In this document: piece by piece, positions 32,896 to 42,427 of the stretch
Layout of the letters: the number at the start of each line of letters is the position of its first letter
Position numbering within the stretch: position 1 is the first letter of the stretch
Assembly: GCA_965178635.1 (NCBI GenBank)
Contig: CBCXVT010000010.1
Coordinates: 1 to 64,000 of the forward strand
Direction: 5' to 3'
Source: GCA-2733415 sp965178635
Lineage (GTDB): Bacteria; Bacteroidota; Bacteroidia; Flavobacteriales; Flavobacteriaceae
Length of the DNA stretch: 64,000 nucleotides
The notes under the pieces: generated by a model
The model's database searches: none
Seen by the model: the letters and a program-made list of their open reading frames with translations, nothing else
What the model was told of the DNA's origin: nothing
Program-made: the position numbers and the translations under genes

Positions 32896-34140
32896 CTATG
32901 CGATTAATTGACCGTTTATATAAACGCTATCAATGTTATTTGTTCCAAAAGAGTATGGTAATACATTGTAAGAGTTGATAGGTTTTGTAATAATCAGGTT
33001 TGCAATTTTACCTTTAGCAATACTTCCATGAGTTTTAGAAACTCCCATGGCATATGCGCCATTTAATGTTGCTGCATTTATCGCTTCTTCAGGTGTCATT
33101 TTCATTTTAATACAAGCCGTACTAACTACAAAGTTCATGTTTCCAGAAGGGGTAGATCCAGGGTTATAATCTGTAGCAAGAGCTAGAGCTAAGCCGTTAT
33201 CAATTATGTCTCTTGCTGGAGTGTATGGTATTGATAAGAAGTATGAACATGATGGCAATGCTACTGCCATAGTATTTGACTTCTTTAATGCTTCTAAATC
33301 TTCTGGTGTAACAATTTCTAAATGATCAACTGTTAGTGCGTTATGTGCAATCCCTTTTTGAATTCCCCCGATTGATGTGAATTGGTTGACGTGAATTTTA
33401 GGTGTTAATCCGTATTTTTTTCCAGCAGCTAATATTTGCTCAGTGTCATCAACACTAAAATATCCAGTTTCACAGAAAATATCAATGTACTCTGCGAGAT
33501 TTTCTTCAGAGATAATTGGTAACATTTTTGTAATGATAAGGTTTAAATAGCCTTGTTTGTCATTTTTATATTCTTTTGGGATAGCATGTGCCCCAAGAAA
33601 TGTAGCCTTTATAGGAATGCTATAATTCTCTTTTAATTTTTTAATAACGCGAAGCATTTTCAACTCAGCTTCAACTGTTAAACCATAACCCGATTTAATT
33701 TCAACACCTCCTGTACCTAATTTAATGACTTCATCTAAGCGTACTGCAGATTGTTTGTACAAATCCTCTTCAGAAGTTTCTTGTAGTTTTTTAGCAGAAT
33801 TCAATATTCCACCGCCATTATTTGCAATTTCTTCATAACTCAAACCGTTAATACGATCAACAAATTCTTGCTCGCGATTGCCTGCATAAACAATGTGTGT
33901 GTGACTGTCATACCAAGTTGGAAGAATAATTTTATCAGTACAATCTATAAGTTCATAATCTGAATTTGGTTTGAAATTTGCCATTTCACCAAAATCAATG
34001 ATTTCATCATCTTTTATACACAAGTACGCATTTTTAATATTTGGCAGAGTTTTCATTGCCTCACCAGATACTTTTTCTTTTAAAAGATTGGTTTCAACTT
34101 GTAATAATTGTTTGATGTTTATAAACGTCTTGTAACTCAT
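32896..34140 (-). CDS. hutI: Imidazolonepropionase
   Basis: Third enzyme of histidine breakdown: opens imidazolone propionate to formiminoglutamate. A 414-residue amidohydrolase with the metal pair HTHIVYAGNREQEF (HxH near residue 80), TFLGAHAIPKEY, FCETGYFSVDD, HVNQF and the late ALATDYNPGSTPS aspartate. It is complete. The other hut genes (hutH, hutU, hutG) are not in the window. It heads a minus-strand group with rlmF and the GTPase. Confidence 0.96.
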   Translation of the reverse strand: MSYKTFINIKQLLQVETNLLKEKVSGEAMKTLPNIKNAYLCIKDDEIIDFGEMANFKPNSDYELIDCTDKIILPTWYDSHTHIVYAGNREQEFVDRINGLSYEEIANNGGGILNSAKKLQETSEEDLYKQSAVRLDEVIKLGTGGVEIKSGYGLTVEAELKMLRVIKKLKENYSIPIKATFLGAHAIPKEYKNDKQGYLNLIITKMLPIISEENLAEYIDIFCETGYFSVDDTEQILAAGKKYGLTPKIHVNQFTSIGGIQKGIAHNALTVDHLEIVTPEDLEALKKSNTMAVALPSCSYFLSIPYTPARDIIDNGLALALATDYNPGSTPSGNMNFVVSTACIKMKMTPEEAINAATLNGAYAMGVSKTHGSIAKGKIANLIITKPINSYNVLPYSFGTNNIDSVYINGQLIA

Positions 34141-34220
34141 ATATAGTTTTGGTAAAATTAAGAGTTACAAATATCTTTAATTTTTTGAAACAATAGGTTT
34201 AAAACTAGAATAGAAACTAA

Positions 34221-35597
34221 TTACTCTAAAGTATTCAATTTTTGAAGAAACTTAGTGTCAAAAATGTTTAAATCGGCACTTAAAATTTTTGCGTTTCCAT
34301 CTAAAACATAAATTTTACTAATGTTCTGAATCAATAAATCTTCCTTTGTATGGTAAGGTTTTTCAAGAATATATTCATTTTCAGAATTAAATTTAGTCGT
34401 CAAGTTTTCCCAGGTATCTTTACTATCATCTAAAGAAATACTGATAAACTGATACTTACTATTCTCTTCAAAATGTTTCGCTTTTAAATGCGAACTTTTT
34501 AAGTGCCTCGGATTTTTAGAGGTCCAAAAATAGATAACTGTTGGTTTGTTAATCAGCTGTTTTATGTTTGAAGTTTCATTGTTTAAAGAAATAACATTAA
34601 AATCAGGGAGGTTATTCCCTTTTGATAAACGGCTTATATTAGTGACAAGCTTTGTTATTTGTTTCTCATTTTCATTATCAGTATTGTGTGCTTTGAATTT
34701 CTCAAGTATTTTTTGAGCGTGTTTTTTACATTCAACTTTTGATAAATAATTAAGCGCTGTATTTTTTAGCAATTGATTTTTTGAATCTTGATTTTGAATC
34801 AATGAATCAATAATATTAACTTTAATGTTATAGGATGTAAATATATCATTATGATTACTTACTTGCTTCAATTTTTTGCTACTAATATTATCAATTAGCG
34901 CATACATGTATTCATAAAATGGGTAAAATGAGCCTAAATTACCTGTGTTATAATTAATATCCTTTCTGAAGGCGTAAAACTCATTTTCGTTTATGGAGTC
35001 TACTTGCGCTTTATTATATCGCGGATAATGTTCCTTTATTTTATAATAATGGTATTTGATATGGGCATTAGCAACATTTTTAAATTCATCAGAAAATTCA
35101 TAGCGTTCCTGATAAACGTCTAACATGTTTAAACGTTGTTGAAGTTCTGCTGAAACTCTATCACAAAACTTCTTTGCAGGAAGTTTGTATAGTTTTCTTG
35201 CTTTTGCTTCATGATTTTCATTGGCTAAAAACGTATTAATGATGAAGTTGTTTTTATCAGCACCTCTACCAGAAAAAGTTAGCGACTCGTCAAAATCAAT
35301 AGTGTTTAGCCTGAATAATATACTGTCTTTTGGCTCAATAAATACATATTGGTATTCTTCATGATTAAAATGATATAGGCCAGGAGTGAAGTTTTTAAAT
35401 TGATATAAAAAGCGGTTGTTTTCATCTAAAGCTACAGAATCTACCAATACTTCATCTTTATAAATAAGCACAAAATCATTTTTGGGGTTTATAATTTCCC
35501 CGCCAAAATAAGTAGCATCTTCTATAGTATTACTCGTGTTACAACTGAATAGGGTAGCTAAAACAAGTAAGTAAGATAAAGGTAAAAATTTCTGCAT
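34221..35597 (-). CDS. Thioredoxin-fold lipoprotein lacking the redox cysteines
   Basis: A 458-residue lipoprotein (lipobox FSC, Cys19). The N-terminal ~110 residues resemble the DUF4369-like beta domain of TlpA-type proteins (GGEIINPKNDFVLIYK, FNHEEYQYVFIEPKDSI), the middle is helical, and residues ~330-458 form a TlpA/thioredoxin-like domain (LPDFNVISLNNE, TVIYFWTSKNPRHLKSS, YQFISISLDDSKDTW). Where active relatives have WCxxC the sequence is TSKNPRH, and the usual cis-proline is missing (NISKIYVLDGN). It is therefore probably a binding or structural protein rather than an oxidoreductase. It is monocistronic. Confidence 0.85.
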   Translation of the reverse strand: MQKFLPLSYLLVLATLFSCNTSNTIEDATYFGGEIINPKNDFVLIYKDEVLVDSVALDENNRFLYQFKNFTPGLYHFNHEEYQYVFIEPKDSILFRLNTIDFDESLTFSGRGADKNNFIINTFLANENHEAKARKLYKLPAKKFCDRVSAELQQRLNMLDVYQERYEFSDEFKNVANAHIKYHYYKIKEHYPRYNKAQVDSINENEFYAFRKDINYNTGNLGSFYPFYEYMYALIDNISSKKLKQVSNHNDIFTSYNIKVNIIDSLIQNQDSKNQLLKNTALNYLSKVECKKHAQKILEKFKAHNTDNENEKQITKLVTNISRLSKGNNLPDFNVISLNNETSNIKQLINKPTVIYFWTSKNPRHLKSSHLKAKHFEENSKYQFISISLDDSKDTWENLTTKFNSENEYILEKPYHTKEDLLIQNISKIYVLDGNAKILSADLNIFDTKFLQKLNTLE

Positions 35598-35722
35598 AAA
35601 ATGAATTTCGTCAAATATATATAAACAAATGTAATTTTTACATTGGAAAGATGCTGTTAATTGCTTGTTAAATAACAGTTTTTTAATAATAATAAAGCAT
35701 TAGGTATTACCGTTGAATTTCC

Positions 35723-35730
35723 TATTTTTG
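35723..35730 (+). promoter_or_regulatory. Probable -7 box of the ABC-F gene
   Basis: TATTTTTG fits TANNTTTG and lies 22 bases before the ATG at 35753. No exact TTTG is found at the right distance upstream, so only the -7 box is called. Confidence 0.5.
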
Positions 35731-35752
35731 CAAAAAAAATAAATCAAAATAC

Positions 35753-37369
35753 ATGTTATCAGTTTCAAACTTATCAGTTCAATTTGGTAAAAGAGTCTTA
35801 TTTGACGAGGTTAATACAGCATTTACACAAGGTAATTGCTACGGAATTATCGGAGCAAATGGAGCAGGGAAGTCTACTTTTTTAAAAATATTAGCAGGAG
35901 TACAAGAGCCTACATCAGGACATGTAACTCTTGATTCTGGTAAAAGAATGTCAGTATTATCACAAGACCATTATGCTTTTGATGAGTATACAGTATTAGA
36001 AACTGTATTAATGGGAAACTCTGATTTATACACTATTAAAAAAGAGTTAGATAAATTATACGAAGATTATTCTGATGAAAACGCTGATAGAATAGGGGAG
36101 TTGCAAGTTCAGTTTGAAGAAATGAACGGTTGGAATGCAGATTCAGATGCTGCTTCAATGTTATCAAACTTAGGAATCAATGAAGATTTACATTACACGT
36201 TAATGTCTGATCTTGATGGAAAACAGAAAGTTCGTGTGTTATTATCTAAAGCGTTATTTGGTAACCCTGATGTGCTGGTAATGGATGAACCTACCAATGA
36301 TTTGGATTATGAAACAATCAATTGGTTAGAAAATTTCTTAGCAAATTTTGAAAATACAGTAATTGTTGTGTCGCATGACCGTCACTTTTTAGATGCTGTT
36401 TGTACACATATTTCTGATATTGATTTTAATAAGATTACACATTTCTCAGGAAACTATACATTCTGGTATGAGTCTAGCCAACTAGCAGCAAGACAACGTT
36501 CACAACAGAATAAAAAATCTGAAGAAAAAGCGAAGGAATTGCAAGATTTCATCGCGCGTTTTAGTGCTAATGCATCTAAAGCAAAGCAAACAACATCAAG
36601 AAAAAAGATGTTAGAGAAATTAAAAGTAGAAGATATTAAACCGTCAAGCAGGCGTTACCCAGCTATTATTTTTGATAGAGATAGAGAGGCAGGAGATCAG
36701 ATACTTAATGTAGAGAAATTATCAGCATCTAATGATGAAGGAGTGTTGTTTACTAACGTAGATATCAACCTAAATAAAGGAGACAAAGTTGCTATTATTT
36801 CTAGAAATTCTAAAGCAACTACTGCATTGTATCAAATTTTAAATGATAAGATTAAAGCAGACTCAGGAGAATATAAATGGGGTGTAACAACGTCACAATC
36901 GTATTTGCCTTCTGATAACTCAGCATATTTTGAAAATGACTTATCATTAGTAGATTGGTTACGTCAATGGGCTTCTACTGAAGAGGAGAGAGAAGAAGTG
37001 AATATTCGTGGATTCTTAGGGAAAATGATTTTTAGTGGTGATGAAGCTTTAAAAACAAGCCGTGTATTATCTGGAGGAGAAAAAGTCAGATGTATGTTAA
37101 GTAGAATGATGATGACTAGAGCAAATGTATTATTACTTGATGAACCAACAAATCACTTAGACTTAGAGAGTATTACAGCCTTAAATAACTCATTAAAGAA
37201 TTTTAAAGGGACGATTTTATTTAGTACTCATGATCACGAGTTTAGTCAAACTGTTGCCAATAGAATTATTGAGGTAACGCCAAAAGGTGTGATTGATAAA
37301 CACACCACTTTTGATGAATACATGAATGATCTGAAAATTAAAGAATTACGTGAAAGCATGTATGCTTAA
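35753..37369 (+). CDS. ABC-F family ATPase (YbiT-like), partly degenerate sites
   Basis: A 538-residue soluble twin-ATPase of the ABC-F group that acts on ribosomes. Domain 1: Walker A GANGAGKST near residue 38, Walker B VLVMDEPTNDLD near 175; its signature is MSDLDGKQKVRVLLS instead of LSGGQ. A charged linker follows (~245-300). Domain 2: Walker A position reads ISRNSKATTAL, lacking the GxGKS core, whereas the signature LSGGEKVR and Walker B LLLDEPTNHLD are normal. I recall similar deviations in Bacteroidota relatives. The role is in translation (EttA-like), by family. It is monocistronic before a long palindromic terminator. Confidence 0.92.
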   Translation: MLSVSNLSVQFGKRVLFDEVNTAFTQGNCYGIIGANGAGKSTFLKILAGVQEPTSGHVTLDSGKRMSVLSQDHYAFDEYTVLETVLMGNSDLYTIKKELDKLYEDYSDENADRIGELQVQFEEMNGWNADSDAASMLSNLGINEDLHYTLMSDLDGKQKVRVLLSKALFGNPDVLVMDEPTNDLDYETINWLENFLANFENTVIVVSHDRHFLDAVCTHISDIDFNKITHFSGNYTFWYESSQLAARQRSQQNKKSEEKAKELQDFIARFSANASKAKQTTSRKKMLEKLKVEDIKPSSRRYPAIIFDRDREAGDQILNVEKLSASNDEGVLFTNVDINLNKGDKVAIISRNSKATTALYQILNDKIKADSGEYKWGVTTSQSYLPSDNSAYFENDLSLVDWLRQWASTEEEREEVNIRGFLGKMIFSGDEALKTSRVLSGGEKVRCMLSRMMMTRANVLLLDEPTNHLDLESITALNNSLKNFKGTILFSTHDHEFSQTVANRIIEVTPKGVIDKHTTFDEYMNDLKIKELRESMYA

Positions 37370-37374
37370 TACGT

Positions 37375-37431
37375 ATAATTAAGACATAAAAAAGCCACTC
37401 AATTTGAGTGGCTTTTTTATGTCTTAATTAT
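37375..37431. terminator. Very long perfect inverted repeat serving as a bidirectional terminator
   Basis: Arms of 28 bases (37375-37402 and 37404-37431) are perfectly complementary with a single base (37403) between them. The core is AAAAAAGCCACTCAA with TTGAGTGGCTTTTTT. It separates the convergent ABC-F and type IX cargo genes. The inner 16-base stem is identical to the terminator at 61211. Confidence 0.85.
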
Positions 37432-37435
37432 TGTT

Positions 37436-40400
37436 TTATCTTTTAATAGAGAAGTGTGCTTTGAACTCTTTTTGAGTTGGCGTTACATCTCCTTCTGTGT
37501 ATTGTATTTTAAACCAGTAATCGCCTGCTGGCATTGCGTGACCATTATAAGTTCCGTCCCAACCTGCTCCATCTGGATCTAGTTGAGCTAATAGTTTACC
37601 ATACCTGTCAAAGATGTAAATTATTGAAACTGGTATAGCATCTTGACCAATAATATGCCATGTGTCATTCACCCCATCACCGTTTGGAGTAAAGAAGTGA
37701 GGGTAATCAATTACAAATATTTCTATAATTTCTGACCAACAACCTTCACCATCTGTAATAGTGATGTAATGTAATCCTGGGGCTACATCTGTAAATAATC
37801 CATCTGTAGTAAAGTCGCCATTATCTAATGAATAATAGAACTCAACTCCTGGTATACTTGATGTTGCTTCTGCTAATATCTGATGATTATCAGCAAACGC
37901 TGTAGTTGTTACATTGGCATCAAAACCATCAGGCATTCCTGATTCTTCTACAGTGATACTTGCATAATTAACACAATCAAAATCTGTTGGACCTGATATT
38001 GTTACAGTATATTCTCCAGGTTCTGTTGCTGTATACGTAGCAGTATTTGCTCCAGGAATATCCACCCCATTCAAGGCCCATTGGTATTCATAACCTCCTG
38101 TACTTGGTGATGCCGTTAATACTGGTAATGTTGAACCTGATAATGGTACACCATTTTCATCAACACATAATACGGTGTTTCCAGATACACTTACCTCTGG
38201 TACTGGTACATAAATTTCAAACTCCACTATTGTGTAACATCCTGTTCCTGCTGTTTGAGGTATTACACCTGAACCATCATTAGTCACACGTACATAAATA
38301 GTTTGTGGGTTACTTGTATTTGTATATGTTTCTGGTGTTGCTATGGCATTTGAACCGCCATCTGCATCATCATAACTCGTATAATAGCTTGCAGAAACTC
38401 CAGTTTCAACTCCTGGACCATTCTCTCCTGTTAGGATTAAAGTTTCCCATAATGTCAAATCGAATTCTGCAACTTGTTCTGCAATACTTCCAGAACCATC
38501 TACATCTCCATCACATTCTTCCATCACACCATCATTTCCTAATTGATCAATGATGTTTTGAGTGCTTAATGGTGTTGGGTTAGCATCGACGTGAAGTTTG
38601 ATATGCGTTATCGCATAACACCCTGTTGACTCATCAAATACCCTTGCAAACACATCATCTGCTCCAGAAATACTATTTTCGTAAACTGATGGGTTTGGTA
38701 TTGGATTTATTCCTGCTTCTGCTTCTCCAAAAGTTTCATGGAATGTGATTCCTAAACCTGTAACACCTCCAGTAATTACAAATATTTCTGCGTCTAAATC
38801 AAACGGATAAATACCATCCATTTCATCAAAATAATCATCATCACAAGCGTGCATTTCATGGAATACAGGAACGTTTGGTAATAAATTCACATGCAACGTA
38901 ATAGGTCTTACTGTAGTACAGAAATCGCCATTACTATCTTGATTAGAGTTTGATACAGCCATGTAAATTTCCTGATCAGGTGTTGTTACATTGGTATAAC
39001 TATTAAAGTTTGGTATATACCCTATTGGATTTCCTGAGGTATCAATACCTGTAAAGAAGTTGATGTTAAATACTGTAGAATCTAACCCTAACTCATTAGT
39101 GGCGTAGTTCATTAAATCGAACTCAACATACCCATCTGCACTACCATTGTCTTCACAAATATCATAAACAAGTTCCCCAGAAGGTAATTCAGGACTTTCT
39201 AGAACAACCAAGTTTACATCAATAATGGTATGGCATTCTAACCCGTTTATTGTTAAACTGGCATATAAAGTTTGAAGTCCGAGAGTTCCTGTGTCAATAT
39301 TTTGATATAATTCCCCTGTGTTAATAGCACCTTGACCTAATTCGGCTTGAGTTAATGTTTCGTAAAATTGAACAGTTACGCCTGCTATATTTCCAGTAAT
39401 ATCATTTTCAAGAGTACTTAAGTCAAAATAATTTACACCATCATTGTCATCATCACAAACGATAAGTGGGTTTGTGAAAGGATAGACTTGAGGAGCAGCT
39501 GCAACCTCTAACATTAAAGTCGTATATGATACACAGTTTGTAACTAAATCCTCAACTCTAACATGTAATGTTTGACTTGGTTGATTAAAATAGTCTACAG
39601 GTATTGGGTTGGTATTGTTTTGTGCATCAGTGGAATTGGTGAAAAAACTGACATAATAGTTAGTGTTTCCTTGTGTTATCTGATTTATAATTTCCATAGC
39701 CTCAGAGCTGCTAAAATCAAAGTCTGCAAAATCACCAGGTGTTCCTGAATCACAAACATAATATGGTTCTATAGGATCTACAATATCTGGTAAGGCATCT
39801 ACTTGTAATACTAAAGAACCCGTTGAATAACAAGTTGTATTGTTGTTATTACTAATAGTATAATAGATTGTCTGTGTGAAAGGCGATACATTAGTTGTGG
39901 TTGATGTAAATGCATTAGTATTTGTAATTGCATTTAATGTGTTGTTTGTGTCTGCATCGGCTTGGGTTAGATAAAATGTTACCGTTGCTTCACTAGTTGT
40001 AATTGCAGTTCCAAGAATTGCAGGTATTTGAGCATCTAAGTTAAACACTTCTATTAAATCTCCAGGATTAACATCATCACAAAGTGTAATGTTTAATTCG
40101 TCACTTGCTACAGCTGTAGTGTATATATCATCTCTATAAATGAAAAAACTCACTGTGGTAGAACACGTATTATTTTCATTATTACTAAGAGTCGCAAAAA
40201 TTTCTTGTGAATATTCTGGGTAAGGTATGTTTAGGTTATACGCTGTTGGTGTTGTAATAGGTACATTTACAGGATTTGCCGGGTTTGAATTATCAACCCA
40301 ATAATAGTTAATTGTAAATTGTGTAGGGTCTAAACCTCCAGCACTAATTGGACCTCCTAAAATTGTTTCATTTTGTGTAGTTAAATCAAACATTTCTTCA

Positions 40401-42310
40401 CCAAAAACGTCACCTGTAGCAGCATCTTCATCATCACAAGCTCTCATTTCTGAAGGTTGGATTGCTACTGGGATTAAGTCTGTAAGAATTTCAAACGTTG
40501 TACTAGCTGTACAGTTTGTATTATTATTGTTAGCTACTATAACTCCTATAGTTTTTGGTCCGCTAAAATAAGTAGATACGTTAGCATTAGGAATTAAAGT
40601 TGGGGGTGTAGTGGAGTTGTCATAATAAGTAATGTTTACGTCAGCTAGAGATTGTCCATCAAGTATTTCGTTTTCTACTAGTGTTAAATCAAACTCTTCT
40701 AAAAACTGCCCGTTTGTAAGGTCGTCACATATACGAATTGGATTTGCTGGTTGTGTTGCAGTAGGAACCTCATCTACATAAACATGGAACGAGCCTGTTG
40801 CAAAGCAAAAATCTGGGTCATTAGTTAGTATAACTCTTGTGAAAATTTCTTGTGTAGCACCTATGTAAGGAGGTGTTATAGGGTTGTCTCCAGATATGGC
40901 ATCGTTTGGATCTAAATGATACGAAACAGAGTATAGAGTTTGGTCTTGACCATTTAAAAGTGCTACGTCATTATCATCGATTGGAAAACTTGCTGTGCCA
41001 TTACCTGAGTCACAAAGTCTCATATCAGGAACATCCCCAATAGTAGTGTCTGGTAAAAATGTTATTGTAGCAGAATCCATCGTGTCACAGGCACCGGTTG
41101 AAAGTGGTAAGGAAGCAACAAGCGTATATGTTCCGTTAATATTTGTGGTTAGTTCATAATGGTTTTCATCTTGAGGATAACCGTTTGCTACTGTCATTTC
41201 AACCCCGTTATGTAGCCATTGGTATTGAACTGCGCCAGTAAGTCCGTCAAGTACCATTTCACCATTAATAGTTACAGAATCACCTCCTCCTTGACAAACT
41301 GGTTGTGTTTCACCCACTTCTACACCATTAATTGTTAAGGTAGGTGCAGTAGTAAAACTATCTGCAGCTACTAAAACTGCAGAATCAAGAGTTCCATCAC
41401 CTCTATCAGCAACTACTAGTTTTAAATGGTAAGTTTCACCAGCAATTACAGTTTCTTCCGCTGTTAATTTTACAGTTCGTGCATTAAAATTAATTGGCGA
41501 GTTAGTAGCTGCAGCATTTGTATAAGGTATATAAAGGTTCTCATTAGCTTGAGCTGGATTGCAAAGACCGTTATTGTAAATTGACCCAGCGCTAACAGGT
41601 ATGTTAGTATTTGGTATTAGAGCGATATTTTTACCACCATGAGCAAAAGGCTGTCCATTGGCTTTTAAATCAGGTACAATACCCGGCCCTGTGATTATAA
41701 AAGCAAATCCATCTAGGTAATCTGAGCCTGGGCATTCATTTGTTCCTGATTCCCATTCTTCAGAGGCGAATAAATAATCAAAAGATAGATCTTCTGTTAA
41801 AGAAACGAAATCAAACTCAATAACTGTAGCGTTAAATGTTTCAAAATCACCACCTAAACGATCATCTAAAATTTCTTTTATGTCCGGATCTCCTATCCAA
41901 TTTGTAGCACCATTTCCAGTCATCGCTCCATTTTGATCAAATGTTTGAATACCGTTTCCTGTTGTTGTATTAAAAGGGTCTGCAGGATTTGGACCTTCTG
42001 CAGTAAGACAGGCTCCAGTACTTAAAATAATACCTTCTTCAAAAGGGAAATTTGTATCATTAGCGTCTTGTCCAGCCGGAGGCGTATATTGAAAATAGCC
42101 ATAACTTTTAACGCCAGAATTACTAACATCATTGCAGTAGCGGTAAGTAATGTTTGTTCCGCTTGAGCAAGGGTCTGTTAAAGTTCCATTTATCAATTCA
42201 GATATTGTATGACTAGATTCAGGAGCACCAATAGGATTGACATCTATTGCTTGAGAAAATGACAGTTGTGTCATTAAAAAAATAAGTAGGGCAAAAACTT
42301 TATTACTCAT
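37436..42310 (-). CDS. Large type IX secretion cargo protein with nine CDD repeats (type B sorting domain)
   Basis: A 1624-residue surface or secreted protein from the preferred start at 42310 (MSNKVFALLIFLMTQLSFSQ, a clear signal peptide); earlier Met codons add an unneeded leader. The first ~330 residues are a choice-of-anchor-L domain (EFDFVSLTEDLSFDYLFASEEW). Then come nine ~90-100-residue repeats, each opening with a cysteine and acid pair (RLCDSG, RICDDL, RACDDE, TLCDDV, YVCDSG, IVCDDD, DICEDN, HACDDD, EECDGD) and a FDL-x-ILxG element. A PKD/Ig-like domain follows, then the C-terminal gliding-type sorting domain (HFFTPNGDGVNDTWHI, FDRYGKLL). It is probably an adhesin. Confidence 0.92.
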   Translation of the reverse strand: MSNKVFALLIFLMTQLSFSQAIDVNPIGAPESSHTISELINGTLTDPCSSGTNITYRYCNDVSNSGVKSYGYFQYTPPAGQDANDTNFPFEEGIILSTGACLTAEGPNPADPFNTTTGNGIQTFDQNGAMTGNGATNWIGDPDIKEILDDRLGGDFETFNATVIEFDFVSLTEDLSFDYLFASEEWESGTNECPGSDYLDGFAFIITGPGIVPDLKANGQPFAHGGKNIALIPNTNIPVSAGSIYNNGLCNPAQANENLYIPYTNAAATNSPINFNARTVKLTAEETVIAGETYHLKLVVADRGDGTLDSAVLVAADSFTTAPTLTINGVEVGETQPVCQGGGDSVTINGEMVLDGLTGAVQYQWLHNGVEMTVANGYPQDENHYELTTNINGTYTLVASLPLSTGACDTMDSATITFLPDTTIGDVPDMRLCDSGNGTASFPIDDNDVALLNGQDQTLYSVSYHLDPNDAISGDNPITPPYIGATQEIFTRVILTNDPDFCFATGSFHVYVDEVPTATQPANPIRICDDLTNGQFLEEFDLTLVENEILDGQSLADVNITYYDNSTTPPTLIPNANVSTYFSGPKTIGVIVANNNNTNCTASTTFEILTDLIPVAIQPSEMRACDDEDAATGDVFGEEMFDLTTQNETILGGPISAGGLDPTQFTINYYWVDNSNPANPVNVPITTPTAYNLNIPYPEYSQEIFATLSNNENNTCSTTVSFFIYRDDIYTTAVASDELNITLCDDVNPGDLIEVFNLDAQIPAILGTAITTSEATVTFYLTQADADTNNTLNAITNTNAFTSTTTNVSPFTQTIYYTISNNNNTTCYSTGSLVLQVDALPDIVDPIEPYYVCDSGTPGDFADFDFSSSEAMEIINQITQGNTNYYVSFFTNSTDAQNNTNPIPVDYFNQPSQTLHVRVEDLVTNCVSYTTLMLEVAAAPQVYPFTNPLIVCDDDNDGVNYFDLSTLENDITGNIAGVTVQFYETLTQAELGQGAINTGELYQNIDTGTLGLQTLYASLTINGLECHTIIDVNLVVLESPELPSGELVYDICEDNGSADGYVEFDLMNYATNELGLDSTVFNINFFTGIDTSGNPIGYIPNFNSYTNVTTPDQEIYMAVSNSNQDSNGDFCTTVRPITLHVNLLPNVPVFHEMHACDDDYFDEMDGIYPFDLDAEIFVITGGVTGLGITFHETFGEAEAGINPIPNPSVYENSISGADDVFARVFDESTGCYAITHIKLHVDANPTPLSTQNIIDQLGNDGVMEECDGDVDGSGSIAEQVAEFDLTLWETLILTGENGPGVETGVSASYYTSYDDADGGSNAIATPETYTNTSNPQTIYVRVTNDGSGVIPQTAGTGCYTIVEFEIYVPVPEVSVSGNTVLCVDENGVPLSGSTLPVLTASPSTGGYEYQWALNGVDIPGANTATYTATEPGEYTVTISGPTDFDCVNYASITVEESGMPDGFDANVTTTAFADNHQILAEATSSIPGVEFYYSLDNGDFTTDGLFTDVAPGLHYITITDGEGCWSEIIEIFVIDYPHFFTPNGDGVNDTWHIIGQDAIPVSIIYIFDRYGKLLAQLDPDGAGWDGTYNGHAMPAGDYWFKIQYTEGDVTPTQKEFKAHFSIKR

Positions 42311-42427
42311 AAAATAATTTTTTGAGTTCATGTAGGGGTTATACATAATTGTAACGACTTGCAAGGTAAATACCCTACCATAGAAAAACAAAAAATGAAG
42401 ACTAATATTTTACCATATTTTATAACA

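Noticed and set aside
37436..42310. Plus-strand reading frames inside the large cargo gene as genes
   Set aside because: They are rich in His, Leu and Gln from the reverse of Asn/Asp-rich codons, lack any recognisable domain and lie wholly inside a well-supported gene.
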